A stretch of DNA of 33,441 nt from RGIG7450 sp045577655 (GCA_045577655.1 JAZNIU010000026.1:1-33441), one strand, 5' to 3'. Shown: positions 13,416-22,889, counted from the first letter of the stretch. Notes: generated by a model from the letters alone, not told the origin. Translations and numbers: made by a program.

Positions 13416-14681
13416 TTAACCGACATCCGCTTTTTCATTAAACAGTTTTTTTGTTTTTCTGACAACAACAGGAGCTTTTCTGTCTGTTATTGTTTCTGCT
13501 GTTATGATGCATTTTTCAATGCTTTCATCTGACGGAACCTCATACATAATGTCCATCATAATTTCTTCTAAAATAGCACGAAGACCTCTGGCGCCCGTGT
13601 TCTTTTTCATAGCTTCTCTTGCCACTTCACGGAGAGCCTCATCTTCAAATTCAAGTTCTACACCGTCATACAAAAACATTTTGGTGTATTGCTTAACAAG
13701 CGAGTTTTTGGGTTCTTTCAAAATCTTGAAAAGTGCATCCTCGTCTAAAAGATTAAGAGATGCTATAAGCGGAAGACGCCCTATAAACTCCGGAATAAGC
13801 CCGAATTTAAGCAAATCCTGCGGGATAGCTTTGGAGAAAATATCTCCTTTTTCCAGGTCTTCCCTCAGCATAAGCTGGGATTCAAATCCAAGAGTTTTTT
13901 TGCCTATTCTGTTTTGTATGATTTTATCAAGTCCGTCAAACGCACCACCGCAGATAAACAGAATGTTTGAAGTGTCTATCTGGATAAACTCCTGATGCGG
14001 ATGTTTTCTTCCGCCCTGGGGTGGAACTGATGCCGTTGTCCCCTCAAGTATTTTAAGAAGAGACTGCTGAACGCCTTCGCCGCTGACATCGCGTGTGATG
14101 GACGGGTTTTCGTTTCGTCTTGAAATTTTGTCAATTTCGTCGATATAGATAATTCCGCGTTCCGCAAGTTCGATATCATAATCGGCAGCCTGAATAAGCC
14201 GGAGCAGAATGTTTTCAACATCTTCGCCAACATATCCCGCTTCTGTGAGCGTTGTTGCGTCGGCAATGGAAAAAGGAACATCAAGAATTCTTGCAAGCGT
14301 TTGTGCAAGCAATGTTTTCCCCGACCCTGTGGGGCCAAGCAAAAGTATGTTGGACTTTTGCAGTTCCACTTCGTCAGAACCAAATTCCTGGCTCCCCAGT
14401 CGTTTATAGTGATTATAAACCGCTACGCTGAGCACCTTTTTCGCTTCGTCCTGACCTATTACATACTGGTCAAGAATTTCTTTAATCTCTTTGGGCTTTG
14501 GCATTTTGCGGACCTGGTCTTTGGTGTTTATAACCGATTCTGCCTGAAGCGAGTTCAAACATGCCACAACACAGTCGCCGCAAATATATGATTCAGGTCC
14601 CTGTATAAGTGGGCACATTAGCTGACTTTCTGTTTTGCCGCAAAAAGAACAATAACGCTGATTTTTTGTATCACGAGCCAT
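13416..14681 (-). CDS. clpX: ATP-dependent Clp protease ATP-binding subunit ClpX
   Basis: This 421-residue AAA+ unfoldase feeds substrates to ClpP. The N-terminal zinc-binding domain has C11, C14, C34 and C37. Walker A is GPTGSGKT at 116-123 and Walker B is IIYIDE (D181, E182). The pore loop GYVGED and the ClpP-docking IGF-type loop IGKKTLGFES are present. Length matches the family. It starts 14 bases after the clpP stop. The preceding site (AAAGTGAG) is moderate, so coupling to clpP translation is likely. The gene order tig-clpP-clpX is conserved in many bacteria. Identification is secure. Confidence 0.97.
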   Translation of the reverse strand: MARDTKNQRYCSFCGKTESQLMCPLIQGPESYICGDCVVACLNSLQAESVINTKDQVRKMPKPKEIKEILDQYVIGQDEAKKVLSVAVYNHYKRLGSQEFGSDEVELQKSNILLLGPTGSGKTLLAQTLARILDVPFSIADATTLTEAGYVGEDVENILLRLIQAADYDIELAERGIIYIDEIDKISRRNENPSITRDVSGEGVQQSLLKILEGTTASVPPQGGRKHPHQEFIQIDTSNILFICGGAFDGLDKIIQNRIGKKTLGFESQLMLREDLEKGDIFSKAIPQDLLKFGLIPEFIGRLPLIASLNLLDEDALFKILKEPKNSLVKQYTKMFLYDGVELEFEDEALREVAREAMKKNTGARGLRAILEEIMMDIMYEVPSDESIEKCIITAETITDRKAPVVVRKTKKLFNEKADVG

Positions 14682-14695
14682 AGAGTTCTCACTTT

Positions 14696-15289
14696 CTATC
14701 TTTTTGAAATAATCTTATCTATAAGTCCGTAATCCAAAGCTTCCTGCGCAGACATATAGTTATCTCTGTCTGTGTCCTTCATAATTGTCTCAAGTGGTTT
14801 ACCTGTGTTTTCAGCAAGTATACCGTTAAGCTTGTTTTTCATCTTCAAAATATTTTTTGTGTATATTTCAATATCTGTTGCCTGCCCTTGCGTTCCGCCC
14901 AGTGGCTGATGAATTAAAATTTCACTGTTTGGCAGTGAAAAACGTTTGCCCTTTGCACCGGACGACAAGAGGAATGCACCCATGCTGGCTGCAAGGCCCA
15001 CACATATCGTGGAAACGTCCGATTTAATATAGTTCATGGTGTCGTAAATTGCAAGACCTGCTGTAACTGAACCACCCGGGCTGTTGATATAAAAGTTTAT
15101 ATCCTTGTCAGGCGCTTCGCTTTCTAAAAACAGAAGCTGTGCAATTATTACCGAAGCCGACTCATCCGTTACCTGACCGTTTAAAAAAACTATACGGTCA
15201 ACCAAAAGTCTGGAGTAGATGTCATAAGACCTTTCTCCACGGCTTGTTTGTTCTACTACGTAAGGAACAGGAATATAATTGTTTTCCAT
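14696..15289 (-). CDS. clpP: ATP-dependent Clp protease proteolytic subunit ClpP
   Basis: This 197-residue serine protease forms the tetradecameric barrel of the Clp machine. The catalytic triad can be read as S102 (LAASMG), H127 (ILIHQPLGG) and D176 (DTDRDNYM), with the same 25- and 49-residue spacing as E. coli ClpP. The N-terminal sequence YIPVPYVVEQTSRGERSYDIYSRLL is typical and includes a short propeptide. AAGGAAGGT precedes the ATG. It lies 39 bases after tig and just before clpX, one operon for protein folding and turnover. Identification is secure. Confidence 0.97.
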   Translation of the reverse strand: MENNYIPVPYVVEQTSRGERSYDIYSRLLVDRIVFLNGQVTDESASVIIAQLLFLESEAPDKDINFYINSPGGSVTAGLAIYDTMNYIKSDVSTICVGLAASMGAFLLSSGAKGKRFSLPNSEILIHQPLGGTQGQATDIEIYTKNILKMKNKLNGILAENTGKPLETIMKDTDRDNYMSAQEALDYGLIDKIISKR

Positions 15290-15328
15290 AATTTCTACCT
15301 TCCTTCTCCAAACAGACTTTTTTGCTGA

Positions 15329-16612
15329 TTAGGAAATTTTTGCTTCTGCTACCAAAAGGTCAATTACCTTTTTGGGAACAAGATTTTCTTTTATCTGGTC
15401 AACGCTTAAAATCTGTTTGATTTTTTCTACATCCATTTTATACTGTTCAGCAAGCTTTTTAACTTCTTCTTCAGCCTCTTCGTCCGAAACAGTGATTTCT
15501 TCTTTCTTTGCAACAGCTTCTATAAGAAGATTGATTTCAACGTCTTTTTTTGCCTGGTCTCTAACGTTTGCTTTAAACTCGTCAACGCTGCCGCCTGTAT
15601 ATTCAAGATACTGTTCAAAAGTTATTCCCGGCATCTGAGCCTGGATTTTATATTTTGCATCCTGGAGATACTGTTCAACCTGGTTGTCAACCATAACTTC
15701 AGGAATTTCAACTTTCATAGTTTTAAGAGCTTTTTCTAAAACAGCATCTTCCTGCTCTCTTTTTGCACGGTTTTCCGCATTTTCTACAAGACGTTTCTTT
15801 GTTTCTTCTTTAAGCTGCTCAAAAGTATCAAATTCGCTCACATCTTTAGCAAACTCGTCGTCAAGTTCAGGATATTCCTTTTTCTTAAGCCCACCCAGCT
15901 TTACTTTGAATACAGACTCTTTGCCTGCAAGGTCTTTAGCGTGGTATTCTTCAGGGAATGTTACGTTAACATCAAATTCATCGCCAACATTTTTGCCCAC
16001 AATCTGTTCTTCAAAACCGGGAATGAACTGACCGCTGCCCAGTGTGAGATTGTGGTTTTCACCTTTGCCGCCTTCAAAAGCAACGCCGTCAACAAAACCT
16101 TCAAAATCGATAACAGCAACATCGCCGTCTGCAGCAGGAGCGTCTGTTACATCAACAAAACGAGCTGCTCTTTCTTTCATGTTGTTTATTTCAGCATCAA
16201 CATCTTCGTCTGTTACTGCATATTCAACTTTTTTAACTTTAACACCTTTATAGTTACCAAGTTCGGGAACAGGTTTAGTTGTTACTGTAGCTGTATAAAC
16301 AAACTCTTTACCGCTGCCGATTTCCTTGATTTCTATTTCAGGATGGTCTACCGGCTCAACCTTTTCCTCTTCAAGTGCTTTAGGATATGTATCCTGCATA
16401 ATAAGTTCTGCAGCATCATCATAGAAAATAGCTTCGCCGTATGTCTTTTCAATAAGACCTCTGGGGGCTTTACCCTTTCTGAAACCCTGTATATTTATAT
16501 GCTTTACGTTTTTCTGGTATGATTTCTGCATAGCAGCGGCAAATTCTTCCGCAGGCACTGCAATTTCAAGCTTTACTTTATTGGTTTCAACCTGTTCTTT
16601 TGTGATTTTCAT
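15329..16612 (-). CDS. tig: Trigger factor
   Basis: This 427-residue ribosome-associated chaperone and peptidyl-prolyl isomerase protects nascent chains. The ribosome-docking loop GFRKGKAPRG lies at residues 43-52. An FKBP-type domain spans about 155-245 (DGDVAVIDFEGFVDGVAFEGG ... LGSGQFIPGFEEQIVG). The rest is the long helical C-terminal arm. Length is normal. AAAGGATGA lies before the ATG at 16612. It leads the tig-clpP-clpX operon behind a promoter at 16650-16679. Identification is secure. Confidence 0.97.
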   Translation of the reverse strand: MKITKEQVETNKVKLEIAVPAEEFAAAMQKSYQKNVKHINIQGFRKGKAPRGLIEKTYGEAIFYDDAAELIMQDTYPKALEEEKVEPVDHPEIEIKEIGSGKEFVYTATVTTKPVPELGNYKGVKVKKVEYAVTDEDVDAEINNMKERAARFVDVTDAPAADGDVAVIDFEGFVDGVAFEGGKGENHNLTLGSGQFIPGFEEQIVGKNVGDEFDVNVTFPEEYHAKDLAGKESVFKVKLGGLKKKEYPELDDEFAKDVSEFDTFEQLKEETKKRLVENAENRAKREQEDAVLEKALKTMKVEIPEVMVDNQVEQYLQDAKYKIQAQMPGITFEQYLEYTGGSVDEFKANVRDQAKKDVEINLLIEAVAKKEEITVSDEEAEEEVKKLAEQYKMDVEKIKQILSVDQIKENLVPKKVIDLLVAEAKIS

Positions 16613-16649
16613 TTTTCTTCATCCTTTCAGACTTATACTATAATACTTT

Positions 16650-16679
16650 ATTATATCTCATTATTCACCTGCGTTTCAA
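16650..16679 (-). promoter_or_regulatory. tig-clpP-clpX promoter
   Basis: Minus-strand TTGAAA (16679-16674) and TATAAT (16655-16650) are 18 bases apart. No CIRCE or CtsR-like repeat is evident nearby. Confidence 0.65.
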
Positions 16680-16782
16680 TATAATTTTTCAACAAATAAT
16701 CATACACCAAATGTGCATTATATATAAATTATATCCACAAATTGCAGGGATTAAAACATTTACTCTTCAACAAAAACCGACC

Positions 16783-17280
16783 CTATTTTATCACTATATC
16801 CGAAACAATTGCTTCAACCATTATTTCGGGCGTGGAAATGAGCAGATTGTTGCCAACCGTGATTTCACTTTTGTTGGCTATCATAATACTGTCATAGGTT
16901 TTTGTGCCGCTCGTTTCTATCACCGTTTTGACAACATATTTGTCAGGCATTTCGGCAAGCTCCATGCTGCCGTCTGTTTTAGCAACTGCCTTTTTATAAT
17001 TTTCAACGCTTACAACCTCTTTTACCGTCCCGATGTTAACGCCTTTACTGTCAAAAGCACTTTTGCCAACGCTCTTTTTCAGAGCATCAACAGAAGCATC
17101 ACGCACATTTTCAACAGTTATTGTATATTCACATTCTACAAAATTTGAAGTGGAGAATTTTTCGCTCGGAGCAACAAACTTTATTCCCACAAAAGCAATG
17201 ATGCAAATGAGAAAAACACAAATAACTATGTCTACAATACTTACCTTTGAAAAGAGTTTTCCATTTTCGTCAATAAACAT
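16783..17280 (-). CDS. DUF4330 protein, second of a tandem pair
   Basis: This 165-residue protein opens MFIDENGKLFSKVSIVDIVICVFLI, a short cytoplasmic head followed by one membrane helix (about residues 13-33). The remaining 130 residues are predicted extracytoplasmic and rich in beta-forming stretches (VECEYTITVENVRDASVDALK, DKYVVKTVIETSGTK, IMIANKSEITVGNNLLIST). This is the DUF4330 family, whose function is unknown. Its start lies directly against the stop of the upstream DUF4330 gene. A site reading GGAGCGATG overlaps the end of that gene. As last member of an envelope operon with an O-antigen-ligase-like protein and a glycosyltransferase, a role in polymer assembly or export is a fair guess only. 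Confidence 0.8.
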   Translation of the reverse strand: MFIDENGKLFSKVSIVDIVICVFLICIIAFVGIKFVAPSEKFSTSNFVECEYTITVENVRDASVDALKKSVGKSAFDSKGVNIGTVKEVVSVENYKKAVAKTDGSMELAEMPDKYVVKTVIETSGTKTYDSIMIANKSEITVGNNLLISTPEIMVEAIVSDIVIK

Positions 17281-17759
17281 CAGTCATCGCTCCTCTCTAT
17301 GTCCATCACAATGCCGTTAAAAGCATAGGTAGGTGTTCTGAGTGCAATTTTTTTGCCCGTTTTAATTTCTACCTCGTCAATAAAATAGCCTGTGTCTTTC
17401 ACTTTATAGGGGCTCTTTATAGACACTGTGCAACGGTATTTTCCGGGAACCTCGGCAGAAACCAATGTTCCCTCCTCAAGATTTTCAGTGTATTCAATGT
17501 CCGGCTGTGCGGGGGTTACCGCAACAATAACGCCTGCATCACATGCTCTTTCAATGTTTCGTACTTTGTCCCCGACTCTTAAAAGGTCACAAAATTCTTC
17601 GTTAAACCCTTCTATGCTGACAGTGTAGGTTATTTCGCCTTCGCTGAAATCTCCCGATACACTGCTATTTGCATAATGTGCAAACGCCAGAAGAAGAAGT
17701 CCGACAAGAACTATTATGCAGAGGTCTACCACATTAAACTTGATTTTTCTTTTATTCAC
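17280..17759 (-). CDS. DUF4330 protein, first of a tandem pair
   Basis: This 159-residue protein begins MNKRKIKFNVVDLCIIVLVGLLLLAFAHYAN: a basic head, one membrane helix (about residues 9-29) and an extracytoplasmic domain with EITYTVSIEGFNEEFCDLLRVGDKVRN and KYRCTVSIKSPYKV. It resembles the following gene in layout and family, so the two likely arose by duplication. The start is GTG at 17759, with GGGAGGG seven to eight bases away; it overlaps the stop of the glycosyltransferase gene by eight bases. A longer frame to 17789 has no independent site. Function is unknown. The pair may form a membrane-anchored heteromer (inference). Confidence 0.78.
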   Translation of the reverse strand: MNKRKIKFNVVDLCIIVLVGLLLLAFAHYANSSVSGDFSEGEITYTVSIEGFNEEFCDLLRVGDKVRNIERACDAGVIVAVTPAQPDIEYTENLEEGTLVSAEVPGKYRCTVSIKSPYKVKDTGYFIDEVEIKTGKKIALRTPTYAFNGIVMDIERSDD

Positions 17760-18861
17760 AGCTTTTCCCTCCCAGTTCAAGATACACATTTTCTATCTGT
17801 CTTGTCACCTTGTCTGCAGTGAATGTCTGATAGAATATGTCTGTAGAGTTTTTGCTCATTCTGCTGTAAAGCTCATCATCCAGTATGAGCTGTTTTATTT
17901 TTTCTGCCAGAGCCGCGCCGTTGTGTATTGGCACAAGGAATCCGTTTACACCGTCTTTGATAACTCCGGGGTTGCCGCCGTAGTCTGTTACTACTGCAGG
18001 AATTCCAAGGCTCATTCCTTCAAGCAGCGAAATGCTTGTCGCTTCTGTTCCGAATGAAGCATTGGCACTTATATCCGTTATACCGATAAGGTTAGCCGCA
18101 TCGCTTATAAACCCGGTAAACAAAACATCCTTGTTTTCTTTAAGCTCTTCTTCGCGGCTACCATTTCCGGCAGCAATAAACTTAACGTTTATTCCCTCCG
18201 ATTTGAGTATTCTTGCCGCTTCTATGAAATCGTCGTGACCTTTCACCTTTTCAAGTCTTGCAACAAGAGAAACAACCTTTTCCCCATCTTTGACACCAAA
18301 CCGCTTTCTCTGAACCTCTTTTTCTTCTTCTGTCAGCGGCGAAAGCGGAGATATTCCGTTTAAAATAACTCTTATTTTCTTGGGATTTGCTCCAACGTCA
18401 GTAACATTTTTTGCCGCAGCCTCGGCAACAGCAATTATTCTGTCCGAGAAAAGCGCCGCCGTGGTCTTCCCTATCAGTCTTCCTATTGGGCTTTTCATAA
18501 ACCTGCTGGGTTCAAAAACGCTGTGTCTTGTATACACTATCCCTTTTACTCCCGCAAGTCTTGCAGCTATTCTGGCAGAAAGAGTTGCATGGGAATGTAC
18601 AATGTCGCAACCTAATTTGCGGAACAGTTTAATCTGTGCAAGTATCCCTTTCAAGTTAAGCGACCGGTCTGCCACGCCCTCTGTTTCCACACAAGCTACT
18701 CCCAGCTGCTCTATCTCTTTTTTAAGAAGGCTTCCCTTTGGCACAACAACTGTTAAATCAAATTTTTCCCTGTCATAATTTTGGGCAAAAGTTATAATAC
18801 ATTTTCCTGCTCCACCTATATTAGTATCAGAAATTATGTTAACTACTTTAAGCTTGTTCAT
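17752..18861 (-). CDS. Glycosyltransferase family 4 protein
   Basis: This 369-residue GT-B enzyme starts KVVNIISDTNIGGAGKCIITFA, the acceptor-side Rossmann domain with the GGAGK loop. The donor-side domain has VVSLVARLEKVKGHDDFIEAA and the EX7E motif in FGTEATSISLLEGMSLGIPAVVTDYGG. These are hallmarks of retaining GT4 enzymes that transfer sugars from nucleotide donors to lipid or polysaccharide acceptors. It probably acts at the inner face of the membrane on a cell-surface polymer. Its ATG overlaps the stop of the O-antigen-ligase-like gene (ATGA), and AAGGAG precedes it. The sugar and acceptor cannot be deduced. Confidence 0.9.
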   Translation of the reverse strand: MNKLKVVNIISDTNIGGAGKCIITFAQNYDREKFDLTVVVPKGSLLKKEIEQLGVACVETEGVADRSLNLKGILAQIKLFRKLGCDIVHSHATLSARIAARLAGVKGIVYTRHSVFEPSRFMKSPIGRLIGKTTAALFSDRIIAVAEAAAKNVTDVGANPKKIRVILNGISPLSPLTEEEKEVQRKRFGVKDGEKVVSLVARLEKVKGHDDFIEAARILKSEGINVKFIAAGNGSREEELKENKDVLFTGFISDAANLIGITDISANASFGTEATSISLLEGMSLGIPAVVTDYGGNPGVIKDGVNGFLVPIHNGAALAEKIKQLILDDELYSRMSKNSTDIFYQTFTADKVTRQIENVYLELGGKSCE

Positions 18862-20708
18862 AAATTTTTCTCCTTCTTTGAAACATCATAAAGAGCTGCG
18901 CCGAAAGCAAGCATGACAAAAAAGAAAAAGTATATACGGTAGTTATACCATACGTTGTCAAACATGCCTTGTACAAGATAACCTATCATAGCAGTTCCCA
19001 GAGCAAATGCAACCGGTCTTAACCTCTGGCTTGTTTTGGCTGCAAAAGTAAGGCTTCTGTAAAAAACAACAAGAAGTCCCAGAACTGTTAAAAGCCCTAC
19101 AATGCCTGTTTCGGACAAAATGTGCAGATACAGGTTGTGTGCATGGGGTGCTGCTATTGCATTGAGTGAATATGCAGGATAAACGTTTCCAAAAGCCTCC
19201 GGACCGGTGCCCACACCGCAATACCAGAAATCCTTGAGCATTCTCAGGGTTCCCTGCCAGATATATACTCTGTATGAGGTTGAGGTGTCTGCCGTGTTGC
19301 CTATACTTAAAAGCCTGTCCATAATTGTCTGCGGTATAAACAGCGGCGCAAGAAGGGCTGCAAAAACAAGCAGCGAAGTAAGCTTTTTGCTTGTGAACAT
19401 AATAAGCAGTGCCATAGAAGCCGCAATACCAATCCAGCAGCCTCTCGAGTATGTCAGTATCATACACGCTGCCTGGAGAGCAAAAATCACAAGATATGAT
19501 GTTTTGGTGTTATAGCTGTCGCTTTTCAGCATCAGACCAAAGGTTATGGGCATCATAAGAAGCAGATATTCTCCAAACACGTTGGGGTTGCCGAACGTAG
19601 AATAAATTCTTCCGCTGATGGTCTCAAACATTTCGGTGTCCTGCCAGGTGGTAGCCGCCTGACCGGAAAACTTCTGATAAAGTCCGTAAAGTGCCACTCC
19701 CGCAGATACAATAACAAGGAAATTAAGTATTCCCATCAGAGTTTCTTCCTGTTGTAGCAACCTTCTTAAACTGTAAAAGCTTGCAACAAAAACCAGATAT
19801 ACCAATGTGGGCGGTATACTCTGAACAAGGGTGTATGAGTTAAGCACTCCATATACAAGCACGGCACACATAAGCAAAATCATAATGTCAAAAAAGTCAA
19901 TATTAACGTGTTTTTCTTCGCCGTATAAATATTTTATAAATGTAACCAGAAGAAGATACATCCCCAGTCCCACAACGCCCATCGTAGGAATAAAGGGGAA
20001 GCATGCAGCTATCAGTGCCACACCCACAACAGGTTTTGCCAGCATAATCAAGGTTCCGATTATGCCGCCAACAATAATCCATCCCACCGGTACAACTGTG
20101 AAAATTCCGAAAACTGCTCCGGCAACAAGTGCAACCGTTACCGAAACATGGGGTTTTACGCGTTTTTTTAAAATCACTTTTTCTGGAAGGTCTGCAAAAC
20201 CGACCAATTTTCTTATACTGCTTCCCTCATAAAGAGCTGCCAGAGAAGTGTCTATAAAAATACCTATAATGGCGATAGCTCCAAGAGCTATGGTATATGG
20301 ACCTGTCATCTGTCCCATAAGACGTTTAACCACAAGTCTCACACAGGTGAAAACGAAAAGTGCCACCGAATAATAACGGATGCTGATGGCATACCAGTTT
20401 TTCGAGAGGTGACGGACATTTTTGAGGATGAAACTTCTTTTTGACAAAGTCCCCACCCTTTTAACAAACGGGTGAAACAAATTATGGAAAAAACCAAAAA
20501 AGGCGTCTATAATCTTTGAAACAAGACTGCCGCCCACCGCTGCCGGTTGTTTGTCAAAAAAACTGTAGAGAAAACTATTTTTATACAGTTTTGCAAAAAA
20601 ACCGGATATTTTTTCAAACAATTTATAATACAGACTGTTTAAATATGCATTTTTCAAAAAAGCCCAGACCTTAAAAGCAACAGATATTATTAAACTGTCT
20701 TTAAACAT
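18858..20708 (-). CDS. O-antigen ligase-like membrane protein (Wzy/WaaL superfamily)
   Basis: This 616-residue polytopic protein has roughly a dozen hydrophobic segments. The family landmark is the large loop near the C-terminus: GVGTGPEAFGNVYPAY followed by APHAHNLYLHILSETGIVGLL. The paired HAHN motif and the arginine in LTYSRGCWIG match WaaL/Wzy-type ligases or polymerases, which join glycan units carried on undecaprenyl lipid. In a Gram-positive cell this would be a capsule or wall polysaccharide polymerase or ligase. The ATG at 20708 has GGGGTGA just upstream and lies four bases after the murJ stop. Context with MurJ and a glycosyltransferase supports surface-polymer assembly. The N-terminal 130 residues are an unusual basic, Phe-rich extension. 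Confidence 0.85.
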   Translation of the reverse strand: MFKDSLIISVAFKVWAFLKNAYLNSLYYKLFEKISGFFAKLYKNSFLYSFFDKQPAAVGGSLVSKIIDAFFGFFHNLFHPFVKRVGTLSKRSFILKNVRHLSKNWYAISIRYYSVALFVFTCVRLVVKRLMGQMTGPYTIALGAIAIIGIFIDTSLAALYEGSSIRKLVGFADLPEKVILKKRVKPHVSVTVALVAGAVFGIFTVVPVGWIIVGGIIGTLIMLAKPVVGVALIAACFPFIPTMGVVGLGMYLLLVTFIKYLYGEEKHVNIDFFDIMILLMCAVLVYGVLNSYTLVQSIPPTLVYLVFVASFYSLRRLLQQEETLMGILNFLVIVSAGVALYGLYQKFSGQAATTWQDTEMFETISGRIYSTFGNPNVFGEYLLLMMPITFGLMLKSDSYNTKTSYLVIFALQAACMILTYSRGCWIGIAASMALLIMFTSKKLTSLLVFAALLAPLFIPQTIMDRLLSIGNTADTSTSYRVYIWQGTLRMLKDFWYCGVGTGPEAFGNVYPAYSLNAIAAPHAHNLYLHILSETGIVGLLTVLGLLVVFYRSLTFAAKTSQRLRPVAFALGTAMIGYLVQGMFDNVWYNYRIYFFFFVMLAFGAALYDVSKKEKNL

Positions 20709-20712
20709 CTGC

Positions 20713-22260
20713 TCACCCCTTTTTACCACGTGATAAAAATTTTTTTATTTCTTCTGTCTCTTCAATTTTCAGTAAAAACGCGACTGCAAGGTAGACCACA
20801 ACGCCTATCGCCGAGGATATTGCGCAAGTGCCGAGTCTTGCAAGGAAAGTTTCTGTCCCGACAGTTCCCAGCAGATACACTCTCGATAAATAAAGTGCAA
20901 GCACCATTACAACACCCATAATAACTATTTTAGCCGGTTTTACAATATTTTTAAAATCAATTTTCTTCCTGAGGTTTATAAAAGAGAATATACACCAGAC
21001 AAAAGAGGAAACGGAAGCTGCAAGTGCAAGGCCGGCTATGCCCATTTTTTTCGAAAGCATAATACCAAGTCCCAGATTTGTTAAAATTCCGCCTACGGCT
21101 GCTATGGTCGGCGTTTTTGTGTCCATAACCGAATAAAACGCTTTGTTCTGGATTTCCTGCAGAGCAAACCATATCATTCCGAAAGAATACATTGTCATGG
21201 CAGAGGTTGTCATTTTAACAGAAGCTTCGTCAAACTGACCTCTCTGATATATTATTCTCACAATTTCCTCGCCCGAAACAATAAATATCAGCATTATGGG
21301 CAGTGTAGCAAGAATCACCCATCTGATGCTTTTTGACAAAACCTCTGACCAGCCCTTTTCGTCTTTTACTGCGCCAAGTCTTGAAAGTTTCGGGAATATG
21401 TAGTTTGTAACCGCCATGGAAAAAGCGGAAGCCGCTATTATGTAAAGCTTATTTGCATAGTCAAGTGCTGCAACTCCGCTGCCGCCCATCTGACCCGATG
21501 CAATTCTCATATTAACCATAGCATTTATTGGCTGAACCCAGGTTGCAAGCAAAACGGGCAGGGCAAGAACTGCTATGTTTTTAAACCCGGAATCTGCTAT
21601 TCCTGCAGAAATACGGTAGTTAAACCCTCTTTTTTTAGCAGGATATACTAAAATTAAAAATTGCAGAACCCAGCCCACAAGCAGTGCTGCCGAAAGCCCG
21701 AAAATTCCGAATTTATTGTTTAAAGTAAAAAGATATAAAATGCAGACAAGATTTGATATGAGGCTCATTATCGCGGGAACCCTAAATTCGCCAAGCGACT
21801 GAAGTATTCCAACAAGAGTGAACGCCATACCTGTGAAAATTACAAGAGGAAACATTATCCTGAGCAGCTGAGCTGCAAGAACTTTTGCCTGCCCGGGAAG
21901 TCCGCCTCCCATAACTTCTATAATCTGCGGTGTAAAAACCATTCCGACAGCAGACAAAACTGCCGTAACCGCCACTACTGCATTTAAAAACCGCGATGCA
22001 AAGTTGTCTGCACGGTCTCTGCCTTCCTTTTCAGCAAACCCGTTATAAACCGGGATAAACGCAGAGGACACAGCCGACCCGAGAATCATATCAAAAAAAT
22101 TCACCGGCAGCTGAGAAGCCATGGAATAAGCGCTTGCCACATAGCCCGTACCATAAAACATTGCAACCGCTGTGCCTCTTAAAAGCCCCAGCAGTTTGGA
22201 CAGAACAATGGCAATAAAAATAAATCCGACTATTCCACCGCTTTTTTCTCTTTTGTTCAT
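20713..22260 (-). CDS. murJ: Lipid II flippase MurJ (MviN family)
   Basis: This 515-residue MOP-superfamily protein has about 14 predicted membrane helices. The N-terminal region KSGGIVGFIFIAIVLSKLLGLLRGTAVAMFYGTGYVASAYSMASQLP carries the conserved LGxxRG motif. DMILGSAVSSAFIPVYNGF is also MurJ-like. It flips lipid-linked peptidoglycan precursors, or here perhaps other polyprenyl-linked units, across the membrane. The start overlaps the plsY stop by ATGA. Its neighbours are plsY and the ligase-like gene. Family assignment is firm; whether it serves peptidoglycan or the cluster's own polymer is open. Confidence 0.92.
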   Translation of the reverse strand: MNKREKSGGIVGFIFIAIVLSKLLGLLRGTAVAMFYGTGYVASAYSMASQLPVNFFDMILGSAVSSAFIPVYNGFAEKEGRDRADNFASRFLNAVVAVTAVLSAVGMVFTPQIIEVMGGGLPGQAKVLAAQLLRIMFPLVIFTGMAFTLVGILQSLGEFRVPAIMSLISNLVCILYLFTLNNKFGIFGLSAALLVGWVLQFLILVYPAKKRGFNYRISAGIADSGFKNIAVLALPVLLATWVQPINAMVNMRIASGQMGGSGVAALDYANKLYIIAASAFSMAVTNYIFPKLSRLGAVKDEKGWSEVLSKSIRWVILATLPIMLIFIVSGEEIVRIIYQRGQFDEASVKMTTSAMTMYSFGMIWFALQEIQNKAFYSVMDTKTPTIAAVGGILTNLGLGIMLSKKMGIAGLALAASVSSFVWCIFSFINLRKKIDFKNIVKPAKIVIMGVVMVLALYLSRVYLLGTVGTETFLARLGTCAISSAIGVVVYLAVAFLLKIEETEEIKKFLSRGKKG

Positions 22261-22889
22261 TTTTTTGCTCCTAATTTGTTTTCTGTTCCCGACAGAAGTC
22301 TTTTAATATTTGCACGGTGTCTTACAACAAGCATAAGCCCAAGCACCACTGCAAACACCATTTTATAGGGAACATTGCTATAATATATACAAATCCATAC
22401 AGGGTACATTATACCTGCTGTTATGGAGCCAAGCGACACATATTTTGAAAGTGCCATAATCACAAGTGCCGTAACGACGGTTGCGGTTCCGATAACGGGA
22501 TTTAGCATAATAATTATGACCCCCGATGTCAGAACACCTTTCCCGCCTTTAAACCCGAAATAGATGGGAAAATTGTGACCCAGCACCACTGCAAAAGCTG
22601 CAGCATAAACAGAAATTTCCGCAAGGAAACTGTCGGTTATGAAAGCACCTGCAAGGAAACGTGCAACAAGCACAGCAATTACTGCCTTTAAAATGTCGCC
22701 AACAACAGTAAAAATTGCCGCTTTTTTACCCAGCACCCGAAGAGTGTTGGTTGCTCCGGCATTTCCGCTGCCGTGTTTTCTTATGTCGCCAACTCCAAAG
22801 ACTTTGCCCACAAGAATTGATGAGCTTATACTGCCCAGCAAATAACCCAGAATAACATCAATTGCTATAATATAATAAACGCTCATCAT
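22257..22889 (-). CDS. plsY: Acyl-phosphate:glycerol-3-phosphate acyltransferase PlsY
   Basis: This 210-residue integral membrane enzyme transfers an acyl group from acyl-phosphate to glycerol-3-phosphate, the first step of phospholipid synthesis. The three PlsY motifs are visible: LLGSISSSILVGK, RKHGSGNAGATNTLRVLG and GHNFPIYFGFKGGKGVLTS. Length is typical. Two adjacent ATGs (22889 and 22886) could start it; both follow the der stop immediately, with AAAAAGG upstream. The der-plsY order is common in Firmicutes. Identification is secure. Confidence 0.96.
   Translation of the reverse strand: MMSVYYIIAIDVILGYLLGSISSSILVGKVFGVGDIRKHGSGNAGATNTLRVLGKKAAIFTVVGDILKAVIAVLVARFLAGAFITDSFLAEISVYAAAFAVVLGHNFPIYFGFKGGKGVLTSGVIIIMLNPVIGTATVVTALVIMALSKYVSLGSITAGIMYPVWICIYYSNVPYKMVFAVVLGLMLVVRHRANIKRLLSGTENKLGAKK

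Noticed and set aside
16613..16782. Terminator for the envelope operon before tig
   Set aside because: The 170-base gap holds the tig promoter, but no stem followed by a T run on the minus strand after the DUF4330 stop, so read-through into tig is possible and no terminator is called.
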